DNA from: Sulfitobacter sp.
GTDB lineage: Bacteria > Pseudomonadota > Alphaproteobacteria > Rhodobacterales > Rhodobacteraceae
Assembly: GCA_024636445.1 (NCBI GenBank)
Contig: JAGXHE010000050.1
Span: 1 to 49,502 of the forward strand
DNA length: 49,502 nucleotides
Direction of reading: 5' to 3'
Part shown: positions 35,575 through 44,213 of the stretch, one piece after another
How the letters are laid out: each line of letters starts with the position of its first letter
Numbering within the stretch: position 1 is the first letter of the stretch
Program-made: the position numbers and the translations under genes
Notes under the pieces: generated by a model
Databases searched by the model: none
What the model saw: the letters and a program-made list of their open reading frames with translations, nothing else
What the model was told of the DNA's origin: nothing

Positions 35575-36404
35575 CCCATGTAAAAGTCGCCGATCTGACC
35601 ATCGGCAATGATCTTCCGCTGACCCTGATCGCTGGCCCCTGCCAGCTGGAAAGCGTCGATCATGCGCAGATGATCGCGGGCAGGATGAAAGAGGCCTGCG
35701 ATGCCGTGGGCGCGCAATATGTGTTCAAGGCATCCTACGACAAGGCCAACCGCACCTCGCTCTCAGGCGTGCGCGGCATGGGCATCGACGCAGGGCTGAA
35801 GGCGCTGCAATCGGTGGGCAAGGCCATTGGCGTGCCAGTGCTGACGGACGTCCATTCCGAAAGCCAGTGCGCCATCGCAGCCGAGGTCGCCGACATCCTG
35901 CAGATCCCCGCCTTCCTGTGCCGCCAGACCGACATGCTGCTGGCCGCAGGCAACACAGGTGCGGCGATCAACGTCAAGAAGGGGCAGTTTCTGGCCCCCT
36001 GGGAAATGCCCAATATCGTCACCAAGATCGAAAGCACTGGCAACACACGCATCCTGCTCACCGAACGCGGCACCACATTCGGCTACAACGCTCTGGTCGC
36101 CGACATGCGCAGCCTGCCGCAGATGGCGCAGACCGGCTACCCCGTGGTCATGGACGCAACCCACTCGGTGCAACAGCCGGGCGGTCAGGGTGGATCAAGC
36201 GGTGGCCAGCGCGAATTCGCACCCGTGATGGCGCGCGCAGCCGTGGCCTTGGGCGTGGGGGCCGTGTTCATCGAAACCCATGACGACCCCGACAACGCGC
36301 CCAGCGATGGGCCAAACATGGTCTATCTGAACGACATGCCAAAGCTGATCGAGGTCTTGATGAAACTGGACGCAGTGGCCAAGGCCAATCCGCTCACCTT
36401 GTAA
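35571..36404 (+). CDS. kdsA: 3-deoxy-8-phosphooctulonate synthase
   Basis: The 277-residue protein condenses arabinose 5-phosphate with phosphoenolpyruvate to make Kdo-8-phosphate. LIAGPCQLES contains Cys24 where E. coli KdsA has Asn (GGMNVLES), and His in DATHSVQQP, Glu in FIETH and Asp in APSDGPN complete a metal site, so it belongs to the metal-dependent class. It overlaps the KpsE-like gene by ATGA, tying Kdo supply to a Kdo-linked polysaccharide or lipid A. A strong inverted repeat follows. Confidence 0.94.
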   Translation: MTHVKVADLTIGNDLPLTLIAGPCQLESVDHAQMIAGRMKEACDAVGAQYVFKASYDKANRTSLSGVRGMGIDAGLKALQSVGKAIGVPVLTDVHSESQCAIAAEVADILQIPAFLCRQTDMLLAAGNTGAAINVKKGQFLAPWEMPNIVTKIESTGNTRILLTERGTTFGYNALVADMRSLPQMAQTGYPVVMDATHSVQQPGGQGGSSGGQREFAPVMARAAVALGVGAVFIETHDDPDNAPSDGPNMVYLNDMPKLIEVLMKLDAVAKANPLTL

Positions 36405-36413
36405 TCCGCTGTT

Positions 36414-36512
36414 TTCTTTTGGCGATAAATATCCCCGCCGGAGGCATTCTTTCTCTTTTGGAGCACCAGAAGAACATCAGGCCTCCGGCGGGGATATTTC
36501 CGGCCAAAAGAA
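36414..36512. repeat. Inverted pair of the dispersed intergenic element (copies C and D)
   Basis: The arm 36414-36445 and the arm 36481-36512 are inverted repeats, 29 of 32 positions matching, with a 35-bp spacer. Each arm contains the GGATATTT...CCAAAAGA core. They lie between convergent kdsA and asmA-like and can form one long hairpin, so a bidirectional terminator is likely. Confidence 0.8.
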
Positions 36513-36518
36513 GCAGGC

Positions 36519-38468
36519 TCAATCAAATATCTTAAGCAGTTCCTGGGCGATCTTCTCTTTCAGCTTGTCTTTGGCCGCGTCTTCAAGGCTTTGCCCCTCT
36601 TGCGCGGTGACACCCAGTTCCTCTTCGACGGCTGCTTTCAGCCTGGCTTCGGCGGCGTTTGTCAGTTCTTCCCTCTTTTCGCCAAGGTTCAGGTCAATCG
36701 CGGCCTCGATGTCGGGAATGATGCGCAGGTCGGACCACGGGCCGGTGATACGAACAGGGATCGCGATGCCGTTGCCTTCGTTGGCGTTCAGGGCAATGGG
36801 CGTGAACGTATAGTCCATGTCCTGCTGCCCCAGCCCGATGCGGCCCTTGCCGCGCGCCTGATAGCTGGCAAGGCTGAGCAGCAGGTCATCGTTGCGAATA
36901 TTGCCCGATGTCATGTCGAATGTTGCTCCGAGGCTGTCGAAGACGGTCGTGCCGCTGCCGGTCGCGCCCGAACGCATCAGCCTATCGAGATCGATGCCTT
37001 GAATGGTGCCCTTGCCGATGGCGATCGCCCCCGAGCCCGACAGCGCGTTCATGATCGCATCAACCGAACTGCCAGAAGACAGAAAGTTCAACTCCGCGTT
37101 TCCATCGCCCGTCAGACGGGTCAGGCCCAGCGCGTCGGTCAACAGCGGCTGCATGGCGATGGACGTGGCAAAAAGCTTGCCACCCACCGACAGGCCGCCA
37201 CGGTTGTTCATCACGAACTGTCCGGTGACCTTGCCCTCGTAGGCATCGACCTCGCGCAGATCAAAGACCGCGCGGGAGTTGTCGTTGGTCAGCAAGGCGC
37301 GGGTTGCACCAAGCTGGAAGCTGCCCAGATCGACCGATGTCGCGGTCAATGCGATCTCGCCGTTGAATGCCGCAAGGCCCGAGGCGTCAATTGTATCTCT
37401 GGGCCAGCCGGTCGTTGCCGCTGTGCCTGAGGCCGTAGTGGCAGCGGGGCTGTTCTCACCGCTGCCGGAGATGCCGGTCAGGTCCAACGCGCCCGCATTC
37501 AATTGCGCGTTTACGTTCGGGGTGCCGTTCAGCGAGATATCCGCAGCCCCCGTCAGCCTGTTGCCACCCAGATCGGCGACCAGTTCGCGCATCGAAAGAC
37601 GGCGGTCCTTGGTCAGGGTAATGTCCGAGGCAAGGTCGATGCTGCGGCCCAGCCCTTGTGGCAGGTCCACGTTCCCTTTGCCCAGAGCTTGGAAGAAGCC
37701 ACTGGTACTGGGCAGATCGAGCGTCAGCTTGCCCGCCACCTCGCCCGCTGTGCTGGCACGCCCGTTCAGCGATGCGGTGCCTGCGCCCGCGGTGAGCGTG
37801 GCGGTGACGGGTTGCACCTGTCCGGTGAGGAAGCCGGCGAAGGACCCGATGGTGGCATTGACGTTCACCGCCGCCCCCGCAGGGCGCAAGGTGGCGCGGA
37901 TATCGGCGGTTCCAAGGCGCTCGGGCCAGTCCAGCGCCAGATCGACGCCTTCGTAACGCACGATATCGGCACCTTCGGCGTCATAGATCAGCGTGGCGTC
38001 GGAGATGTTCATCTTTTCGATCGAAAACGGACGCGGGGCCGCATCGGGTGTGGTTTGCGTCTCGATGGTGGCGGCCCCCGACGCATCGGTAAACTGCCAG
38101 CTTGCGCGCCCGTCCTTGCGCTGTTCCAGCCGGATGGTGGGGCTGGTGGCCTCGATATTGGTGATGCGGATCTCGCCCGACAGCAGGGACGCTGCGTCCA
38201 CCCCGATGGCGGCGTTCTGGGCGGTCAGCATCGGCCCCTGTTCGGACCAGGTGGCGTTGCCGATCTCGATACTGCCCACGGATGCGCCAAGCACCGGCCA
38301 GATCGACAGCGACACATCGCCTGAAATCGTCACATCGCGCCCCGTGGCTGCGCGCAACTGGTCGGCGGCAATGCGCGCGATCCGGTCGGCGGGCAGGAAA
38401 AGCAGCGACACACCAGCCACAACCACGATCAAAACGACCACTCCGATCAGACGCCCGATCCATTTCAT
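36519..38468 (-). CDS. AsmA family protein
   Basis: The 649-residue protein has a single N-terminal membrane helix (MKWIGRLIGVVVLIVVVAGV), then a long beta-rich periplasmic region: PADRIARIAADQLRAATGRD, the AsmA N-terminal domain, and a C-terminal DUF-like domain. It ends in an amphipathic Lys/Glu tail. AsmA-like proteins are thought to carry phospholipids across the periplasm. ATG 38468 has GAAGGG upstream. Convergent with kdsA; divergent from rimO. Confidence 0.88.
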   Translation of the reverse strand: MKWIGRLIGVVVLIVVVAGVSLLFLPADRIARIAADQLRAATGRDVTISGDVSLSIWPVLGASVGSIEIGNATWSEQGPMLTAQNAAIGVDAASLLSGEIRITNIEATSPTIRLEQRKDGRASWQFTDASGAATIETQTTPDAAPRPFSIEKMNISDATLIYDAEGADIVRYEGVDLALDWPERLGTADIRATLRPAGAAVNVNATIGSFAGFLTGQVQPVTATLTAGAGTASLNGRASTAGEVAGKLTLDLPSTSGFFQALGKGNVDLPQGLGRSIDLASDITLTKDRRLSMRELVADLGGNRLTGAADISLNGTPNVNAQLNAGALDLTGISGSGENSPAATTASGTAATTGWPRDTIDASGLAAFNGEIALTATSVDLGSFQLGATRALLTNDNSRAVFDLREVDAYEGKVTGQFVMNNRGGLSVGGKLFATSIAMQPLLTDALGLTRLTGDGNAELNFLSSGSSVDAIMNALSGSGAIAIGKGTIQGIDLDRLMRSGATGSGTTVFDSLGATFDMTSGNIRNDDLLLSLASYQARGKGRIGLGQQDMDYTFTPIALNANEGNGIAIPVRITGPWSDLRIIPDIEAAIDLNLGEKREELTNAAEARLKAAVEEELGVTAQEGQSLEDAAKDKLKEKIAQELLKIFD

Positions 38469-38573
38469 GCCAAAACCCTTCCACCAAACCATGCCTGATT
38501 GCTACGCGTCTTGCCGCCCATTCTCAATGAAGAACCCTTTCCGACGCGCGCGGCTTGCATTAAAGGGGCAATC

Positions 38574-39947
38574 ATGAGCACAAACCCACCCAATCTGCGC
38601 CCCGACATCGCCCCCGCCGCCCGGCTGGATGGCAAGACACGCCCCGGCCAGCCGTCCATCGGCATGGTCAGTCTGGGCTGTCCCAAGGCTTTGGTGGATT
38701 CCGAACGCATCCTGACGCGGCTGCGCGCCGAAGGCTACGGGATTTCGCCCGACTATTCCGGTGCGGACGCGGTGATCGTGAACACCTGCGGGTTTCTCGA
38801 CAGTGCCAAGGCAGAGAGCCTTGAGGCAATCGGCGAGGCGCTCTCTGAGAACGGGCGGGTGATCGTGACGGGCTGTCTGGGGGCGGACCCCCAGTACATC
38901 ACCGGCGTACACCCCAAGGTTCTGGCTGTGACCGGCCCGCATCAATACGAACAGGTGCTGGACGCGGTTCATGCCGCCGTGCCGCCCTCGCCCGATCCCT
39001 TTGTCGATCTGCTGCCTGCGCGCAGCGTCAGCCTGACGCCGCGCCACTACAGCTATCTCAAGATTTCCGAAGGCTGCAATCACAAGTGCAAGTTCTGCAT
39101 CATCCCCGACATGCGGGGCCGTCTGACCAGCCGTCCGCACAAGGCCGTGCTGCGCGAGGCTGAAAAGCTGGTCGCGGCAGGCGTGCAGGAACTGCTGGTG
39201 ATTTCGCAGGACACGTCTGCCTATGGCACCGATTGGGACCGCGAGGTGCGGCGCGGGCTGACCGAGCAGCCGATCACCACGCTGGCGCGCGATCTGGGAT
39301 CGCTGGGTGCCTGGGTCCGGCTGCATTACGTCTATCCCTATCCGCATGTGCGCGAGATGATCCCGCTGATGGCGGACGGTCTGGTGCTGCCCTATCTGGA
39401 CGTGCCGTTTCAGCATGCGCATCCCGATACGCTCAAACGCATGGCCCGCCCTGCTGCCGCAGAGGCGACGCTGGAGCGGATCGCGGAGTGGCGCGATATC
39501 TGCCCCGAGATCGTGCTGCGCTCGACATTCATCGTGGGTTATCCCGGCGAGACCGAAGCCGAGTTCCAGACCCTGCTGGACTGGATGGACGAGGCGCAAC
39601 TGGACCGTGTGGGCTGTTTTCAGTATGAAAACGTTGCTGGCGCGCGCTCGAACGCGCTGCCCGACCATGTGCCTGACGAGATCAAGCAAGAGCGCTGGGA
39701 CCGGTTCATGGAGAAAGCACAGGCGATTTCCGAGGCCAAGCTGCAAGCCAGGGTCGGCACCCGCATCGACGTGATAGTCGACGAGGTGGACGCCGATGCC
39801 GCCACCTGCCGCACCAAGGCCGACGCGCCCGAGATCGACGGCAACCTGTTCATCGACGAAGGCTTTGAAGGGCTGACACCCGGCCAGATCGTGACCGTCG
39901 AGGTGGACGAAGCGGGTGAGTATGATTTGTGGGGTCGGCGGGTCTGA
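38574..39947 (+). CDS. rimO: Ribosomal protein S12 methylthiotransferase RimO
   Basis: The 457-residue enzyme has an MTTase domain with Cys36, Cys72 and Cys101 binding one Fe-S cluster, the radical SAM motif C168-x3-C172-x2-C175 (GCNHKCKFC), and a C-terminal TRAM domain. It methylthiolates Asp89 of S12. ATG 38574 has AAAGGGG upstream; the longer frame runs into the divergent asmA-like region. Only 26 bp of divergent promoter region separates its frame from the opposite gene's vicinity, but the true gap is 105 bp. Confidence 0.95.
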   Translation: MSTNPPNLRPDIAPAARLDGKTRPGQPSIGMVSLGCPKALVDSERILTRLRAEGYGISPDYSGADAVIVNTCGFLDSAKAESLEAIGEALSENGRVIVTGCLGADPQYITGVHPKVLAVTGPHQYEQVLDAVHAAVPPSPDPFVDLLPARSVSLTPRHYSYLKISEGCNHKCKFCIIPDMRGRLTSRPHKAVLREAEKLVAAGVQELLVISQDTSAYGTDWDREVRRGLTEQPITTLARDLGSLGAWVRLHYVYPYPHVREMIPLMADGLVLPYLDVPFQHAHPDTLKRMARPAAAEATLERIAEWRDICPEIVLRSTFIVGYPGETEAEFQTLLDWMDEAQLDRVGCFQYENVAGARSNALPDHVPDEIKQERWDRFMEKAQAISEAKLQARVGTRIDVIVDEVDADAATCRTKADAPEIDGNLFIDEGFEGLTPGQIVTVEVDEAGEYDLWGRRV

Positions 39948-39983
39948 TCGCGACCATGTGACCGGGGCAAAATCGCGCCCCTC

Positions 39984-40027
39984 TTGAAAATGTTCCACCT
40001 TTGTTCTATGTTGTTCTCAACAGGAAC
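39984..40027 (+). promoter_or_regulatory. Promoter with LexA box in the spacer
   Basis: TTGAAA (39984-39989) and TATGTT (40007-40012) are 17 bp apart. Inside the spacer GTTC at 39992-39995 and GTTC at 40003-40006 are separated by exactly 7 bases, matching the alphaproteobacterial LexA operator GTTC-N7-GTTC. A third GTTC (40013-40016) and a GAAC (40024-40027) follow. The placement over the promoter would allow repression. Confidence 0.75.
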
Positions 40028-40041
40028 AAAGGAGCGCCGTC

Positions 40042-40410
40042 ATGGCCCATGCATCTGTTGTTGAGCCCGCCCTGCCCGGACTGTTTGTTCCGGTTCAAAC
40101 CGATCTGCCGTTGGACGCGCCTGAGTCTGAGCCTGCGACCGAAAAGCAGATGAGTTACGCGATGGCGATTGCCAAGCGCACCGGGGCAGAACTGCCTCAA
40201 GCCACATTGCAGGACCGACGGGCGCTGTCGGCGTGGATCGATGCGCACAAGATCAAGCCGGTAGAGGGACGGTTCAGCAATTATCCTTCGGGCAAGCAGG
40301 TCGCTTTTGCAGAGCGGATTGCGCGGATCAAGCGGCAAGACGTGCCGCGCGAATGTTTCAAGGACAAGCAATTGATGTCGCGCTGGATCGACGGGAATAA
40401 ACCGCGCTGA
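40042..40410 (+). CDS. Small protein with duplicated 40-residue domain
   Basis: The 122-residue protein consists of a short tail and two tandem copies of a 40-residue unit (31-70 and 81-120). The copies align without gaps and share 12 identities, including K-Q, P, D, S and the ending WIDxxK. Each looks like the short module PxxKQxxxAxxIAxxxxxxLPxxxLxDRxxxSxWID that I associate, from memory, with C-terminal parts of some topoisomerases and phage proteins. ATG 40042 has AAAGGAG upstream. The promoter carries a LexA box, so a role in the DNA damage response is an inference. The function is unknown. Confidence 0.8.
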   Translation: MAHASVVEPALPGLFVPVQTDLPLDAPESEPATEKQMSYAMAIAKRTGAELPQATLQDRRALSAWIDAHKIKPVEGRFSNYPSGKQVAFAERIARIKRQDVPRECFKDKQLMSRWIDGNKPR

Positions 40411-40464
40411 GGTGTGCGGCTTTGACACCTGTTCCGGTCGGGTGCTGCACCCTATCTATCTGCC

Positions 40465-40863
40465 ATGGACAAGACCAATATCACCGACGACGACACCAGC
40501 GTGTTGTACAACGCAGACTGTCCCGTGTGCCGTTTCGAGATCGACCATTATGCCAGCTATAGCCGCGACAACGATTTGCCCATCCGCTTTGACGATCTGA
40601 ACGGCGATGAGCTGGAGACTTGGGGCGTAAGCGCCGATGACGCCGCAAAGCGGCTGCACGTGCGCAAGAATGGCCAGATCTATTCCGGTATCCCCGCGTT
40701 TATATTGCTGTGGCAGGATATGCCGCGCTATCACAGGCTTGCGCGAGTGGTGTCGTGGCCTTTGGTGCAGCCCCTGGCAGTTGTGGTTTACGATTGGGTG
40801 CTGGCGCCTGTTTTGTATCGCTGGCATCTGGCACGTACGCGCAGAGCGGCGAAAGTGCTGTAA
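40465..40863 (+). CDS. DCC family thiol-disulfide oxidoreductase
   Basis: The 132-residue protein has the DCC motif YNADCPVCRFEIDHY (Cys19, Cys22), then GIPAFILLWQDMPRYHRLAR and a hydrophobic C-terminal stretch (about 95-115). DCC (DUF393) proteins are putative thiol oxidoreductases of unclear substrate. It follows the small duplicated-domain gene by 54 bp and precedes the hemolysin III protein. Confidence 0.85.
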   Translation: MDKTNITDDDTSVLYNADCPVCRFEIDHYASYSRDNDLPIRFDDLNGDELETWGVSADDAAKRLHVRKNGQIYSGIPAFILLWQDMPRYHRLARVVSWPLVQPLAVVVYDWVLAPVLYRWHLARTRRAAKVL

Positions 40864-40926
40864 CGTCACCCAGATTTTTCACGAAAAACCCATAGCCTGA
40901 GGGCGGGATCGGGTTAATTTGTCCTT

Positions 40927-41553
40927 ATGGCCTATCCACGCTCCCTCTCAGAAACGCTTGCCGACGGGTCGGTGCATGTCATCGGGCTGACGGGTTCGGT
41001 GATTGGCGCTGCGATCTTGCTGGGCCATGTGACGACCCATGCGGCTGCGGCGACGGTTGCCTCGGTCAGCATCTATCTGGCGGTGCTGATCTTTGCCTTC
41101 GGGGCATCCGCCGCCTATCACCTGCTGCCCTGGGACCGCTCGCGTCCGATCCTTGCGCGGGTGGATCATGCAGCGATCTATCTGAAAATCGCAGGCACCT
41201 ACACACCGCTGGTCGTCGTGTTGGGCTCTGCGACGGGCTATGTCGTGCTGGCGTTCGTCTGGCTGGTGGCTTTGGGAGGGGCGGTTGCCAAGCTGTCATT
41301 CTGGGCGACAGACGGGCGCGGATCTTTGGCGCTGTATCTGGCGCTGGGATGGGCCAGCGTTCTGCTGATATGGCCGATGTGGTCCAGTCTTAGCCCCGCG
41401 GCAATGACATTGGTGGCTGCGGGTGGGCTGACCTATTCCGCAGGGGCGGTGTTCTTTGCGATGCAGGAGTTCCGTTTTCAGATGGCGCTCTGGCATGTAT
41501 TCGTGCTGATCGCCTCGGCCTGCTTTTTCGCAGCCATCACGCTGAGCGTTTAG
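40927..41553 (+). CDS. Hemolysin III/PAQR-family membrane protein
   Basis: The 208-residue protein has seven predicted helices with the family residues SAAYHLLPWD, a DHAAIYLKIAGTYTPL motif and a late His in ALWHVFVLIASA. These are the zinc-ligand positions of the CREST/PAQR hydrolase-like superfamily. Despite the name, a hemolytic role is not established for most members. Its TAG stop overlaps the stop of the convergent yigZ gene. Confidence 0.88.
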   Translation: MAYPRSLSETLADGSVHVIGLTGSVIGAAILLGHVTTHAAAATVASVSIYLAVLIFAFGASAAYHLLPWDRSRPILARVDHAAIYLKIAGTYTPLVVVLGSATGYVVLAFVWLVALGGAVAKLSFWATDGRGSLALYLALGWASVLLIWPMWSSLSPAAMTLVAAGGLTYSAGAVFFAMQEFRFQMALWHVFVLIASACFFAAITLSV

Positions 41554-41915
41554 GCCTTGCGCGCCTGAATGGCGTCCAGATAGGCGCGCACGCAGGTTTG
41601 AACGTGGCGAAAACGGTCTCCGCCCAGATGTTTGCCGCCGTACCAGCGCGTGACGACGATCAAATGGTCGCTCAGGCTTTCACGCTCCAACATCCGAATG
41701 ATCACCATGCCAGCCCCCGCCTCGCCGTCATCGCCTTTGGTCGGCCCGTCCTCGGACAGGATCGCGGCCCATGTGTTGTGGGTTGCCTTGGCATAGGATT
41801 TGTCGCGTTTGAGTTGCTTGAGAGCGGCGTCGATATCGTCTCGGCTGCCGACCGCTACGCCGGAGACCGCGTATTTCGACCCGCGATCCGTCAGGATATG
41901 TCCCATTAACCGCAT
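41550..41915 (-). CDS. YigZ/IMPACT family protein (UPF0029)
   Basis: The 121-residue protein has the IMPACT-domain signature KATHNTWAAILSEDGPTKGDDGEAGAGMVIIRMLE then HLIVVTRWYGGKHLGGDRF in its central part, split here for length. Bacterial YigZ binds nucleic acid or ribosomes. ATG starts at 41913-41915 or 41904-41906 are both possible; an upstream extension lacks a start signal. It lacks the C-terminal domain of full-length YigZ (about 200 residues), so it is a single-domain form. Confidence 0.85.
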   Translation of the reverse strand: MRLMGHILTDRGSKYAVSGVAVGSRDDIDAALKQLKRDKSYAKATHNTWAAILSEDGPTKGDDGEAGAGMVIIRMLERESLSDHLIVVTRWYGGKHLGGDRFRHVQTCVRAYLDAIQARKA

Positions 41916-42103
41916 CAGGTCAGGAACGCTCGGCCTGCGATGTCCGCAGCCCTGCGCCAAGCCACCTGAATGGAACAGAGTCCGGTTTTACCTGTAAGTC
42001 TTCTAGCACGCAGATGAATTTCAGCCTTGTCGTTCATGGTCATGCCCAATGAGGGCCTGTATGTCCCTGCGACCAAAGCCGCAGGGAACATTTCTTTGGG
42101 TAA

Positions 42104-42832
42104 TCACAAAGCAGCCGCCGTGCGACGCACAATCTCCATACGCGATGCGTTGGGTGGATGGGTGCCCAGGAACCGGTTGCCGGGATCGGGGATGCGGGTA
42201 AAGAACTCGGCCCCGCGCAGCGGGTTATATCCGGCGCGATGGGTGATGATCGTGCCCAGCGCATCGGCCTCAAGCTCGAATTCTTTGGAGTAGGTCCGCG
42301 AACCGACCTGTTCGCCCAGCCGTTGTGCCGATTCTACCGCTCCGACATCGCCTCCGGTCAAAGTTGCAAGGCCCCCAAAGATGACCGCACCGGCCACCGC
42401 GTTCTGACGCTGGCGTGCGATGTGACCCGCGATGTGGTGCGCGGCCTCGTGGCCCATGACAAAGGCGATCTCGTCGGCGTTATAGGCCTCCTGAATCAGC
42501 TTGAGCGTGAACACGATCACCGGACGGTTGCTTTTGTCCAGCGTCTGATAGGCGTTGGCAGGCTGGTTCGCGCGGTCATCGACCACGATGCGAAAATCGC
42601 AGTTCACCCCCGACGCGGTCCGGCTGCGGCACTCGCTTTCGGCCACGGGTTCCAGCCGCTGCAAGACCTGTACGAAGGCGCGCTCGGCCTGATCGGCGCT
42701 GCGCAATTCATCGGTCGCGGAGTAGCTGGGCGCCTGCCCCGTGGTTTGCGGCACCGGAGTTGATATCGTGGTCACGTCACAAGCGGTCAACAACGCAAGC
42801 GGCACCAGAACATGAACCAGTTTCTTGAACAT
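42104..42832 (-). CDS. M48 family metallopeptidase lipoprotein
   Basis: The 242-residue protein has a lipobox, LLTAC (Cys18), and the M48 zinc motif HEAAHH with third ligand in ELEADALG. It ends with FLGTHPPNASRMEIVRR. It is similar to LoiP/YcaL-type membrane-anchored proteases that act in envelope quality control. It is preceded by a 166-bp divergent gap facing the small acidic protein gene. Confidence 0.9.
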   Translation of the reverse strand: MFKKLVHVLVPLALLTACDVTTISTPVPQTTGQAPSYSATDELRSADQAERAFVQVLQRLEPVAESECRSRTASGVNCDFRIVVDDRANQPANAYQTLDKSNRPVIVFTLKLIQEAYNADEIAFVMGHEAAHHIAGHIARQRQNAVAGAVIFGGLATLTGGDVGAVESAQRLGEQVGSRTYSKEFELEADALGTIITHRAGYNPLRGAEFFTRIPDPGNRFLGTHPPNASRMEIVRRTAAAL

Positions 42833-42998
42833 ACGTTTTATCCTTTGGCTTGAGTGGCCCAGTGGACCACCGTCGTTGTCGCCTAACTTAGCATGTCCTT
42901 AGCCCGCTTCCAGCCCCGAACCCGCGCGATCACGGGCCTCTGACCGCCAAGGGCGGATGACCGCTTGCATGTCCTGCCAGCGCGGGTAGGCTTGGAAT

Positions 42999-43274
42999 AT
43001 GTTTACCATTGAGCATGAATTCGACTCGACCGTGATCACCCTGGTGGATGATGGCGGTGTGCCTTTGCAGGAAGACGTGATCGTCAACAGCTTCACCGAA
43101 TGTGTGACGGTCGAACAGTATGATCCACGCACCGACCGGGTGATGAAGATCACGCTGAGCCACGCGCAGGTGCGCGACATGTCGGCGGCACTGGACCTGC
43201 CCGAGGGCGTCTACGCCATCCGCGAGAAAGACGACGACGCAGACAGCGGCGAAGACGACAGCACCGCGACGTAA
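42999..43274 (+). CDS. Small conserved-type acidic hypothetical protein
   Basis: The 91-residue protein is acidic, especially at the C-terminus (REKDDDADSGEDDSTAT), and starts MFTIEHEFDSTVITLVDDGG. I recognise no domain. The ribosome-binding site is weak, but codon use is normal. It ends 69 bp before ilvE on the same strand. Confidence 0.6.
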   Translation: MFTIEHEFDSTVITLVDDGGVPLQEDVIVNSFTECVTVEQYDPRTDRVMKITLSHAQVRDMSAALDLPEGVYAIREKDDDADSGEDDSTAT

Positions 43275-43343
43275 CATGCGCCTTTGATGCTGGACGCTCG
43301 GCCCGTTCCTGATAACGTCCTGCCAAATTCAGGAGGGCGACAG

Positions 43344-44213
43344 ATGGCCGTTGGCACGGAAATCAGAACATATTTCGAAGGCAGCTGGCACGAAGGCGAC
43401 GTGGCCGTGATGAAGGCTGCTGACCACGGATCATGGCTGGGCAGCACCGTGTTCGACGGGGCGCGGTGCTTTGACGGATATACGCCCGATCTGGCCGCCC
43501 ATTGCGCCCGCGTGAACCGTTCGGCCAAGGCGTTGATGATCACGCCCACCGTCAGCACCGAAGACATGGTCGCCGCCATACGCGAGGGGCTGAAGGCGTA
43601 CGATCCATCCGAGCCGGTCTATATCCGCCCGATGTACTGGGCCATCGACGGCGACGCCTCGGGTATCGTGCCGATGCCCGAGGGCACCGGTTTCGCGATC
43701 TCGCTGGAAAAGATTCCAATGGCCGCGCCCGACGCATCGACCACGCTGACGCGCACGCAATTCCGCCGTCCGGTGCTGGAAGACGCGGTGGTCAACGCCA
43801 AGGCCGGGTGCCTTTATCCCAACAACGCGCGGATGCTGGTCGAGGCGCGCTCCAAGGGCTTTGGCAACGCGCTTGTGGCCGATGCCCTGGGCAATGTCGC
43901 TGAAACAGCCACTGCCAACGTCTTCATGGTGCGCGACGGCGAGGTGTTCACGCCGGTGCCAAATGGCACCTTCCTGTCGGGCATCACGCGGGCGCGCCAC
44001 ATCAGCAACCTGCGTGCCGATGGTGTCACGGTACACGAGGCGGTTCTGGGGTTTGGCGACTTTCACGACGCCGACGAGGTGTTCCTGAGCGGCAACATGA
44101 TGAAGGTCACACCTGTGACTGCCTTTGATGACACCCAGTACCAGATCGGTCCCATCACACGGCGGGCGCGGCAGTTGTATTGGGACTGGGCCGCATCGGA
44201 GGCGGCGCGATGA
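43344..44213 (+). CDS. ilvE: Branched-chain amino acid aminotransferase-like (class IV)
   Basis: The 289-residue PLP enzyme has the fold-type IV motifs: DHGSWLGSTVFDGARCF, Lys153 in NAKAGCLYPNNARML, and the TATANVFMVRDG and FLSGITRAR segments. It should exchange amino groups between 2-oxoglutarate and Leu, Ile or Val. Start ATG 43344 follows AGGAGG. The end overlaps the next gene by ATGA. A D-amino acid or 4-amino-4-deoxychorismate lyase relative cannot be excluded. Confidence 0.88.
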   Translation: MAVGTEIRTYFEGSWHEGDVAVMKAADHGSWLGSTVFDGARCFDGYTPDLAAHCARVNRSAKALMITPTVSTEDMVAAIREGLKAYDPSEPVYIRPMYWAIDGDASGIVPMPEGTGFAISLEKIPMAAPDASTTLTRTQFRRPVLEDAVVNAKAGCLYPNNARMLVEARSKGFGNALVADALGNVAETATANVFMVRDGEVFTPVPNGTFLSGITRARHISNLRADGVTVHEAVLGFGDFHDADEVFLSGNMMKVTPVTAFDDTQYQIGPITRRARQLYWDWAASEAAR

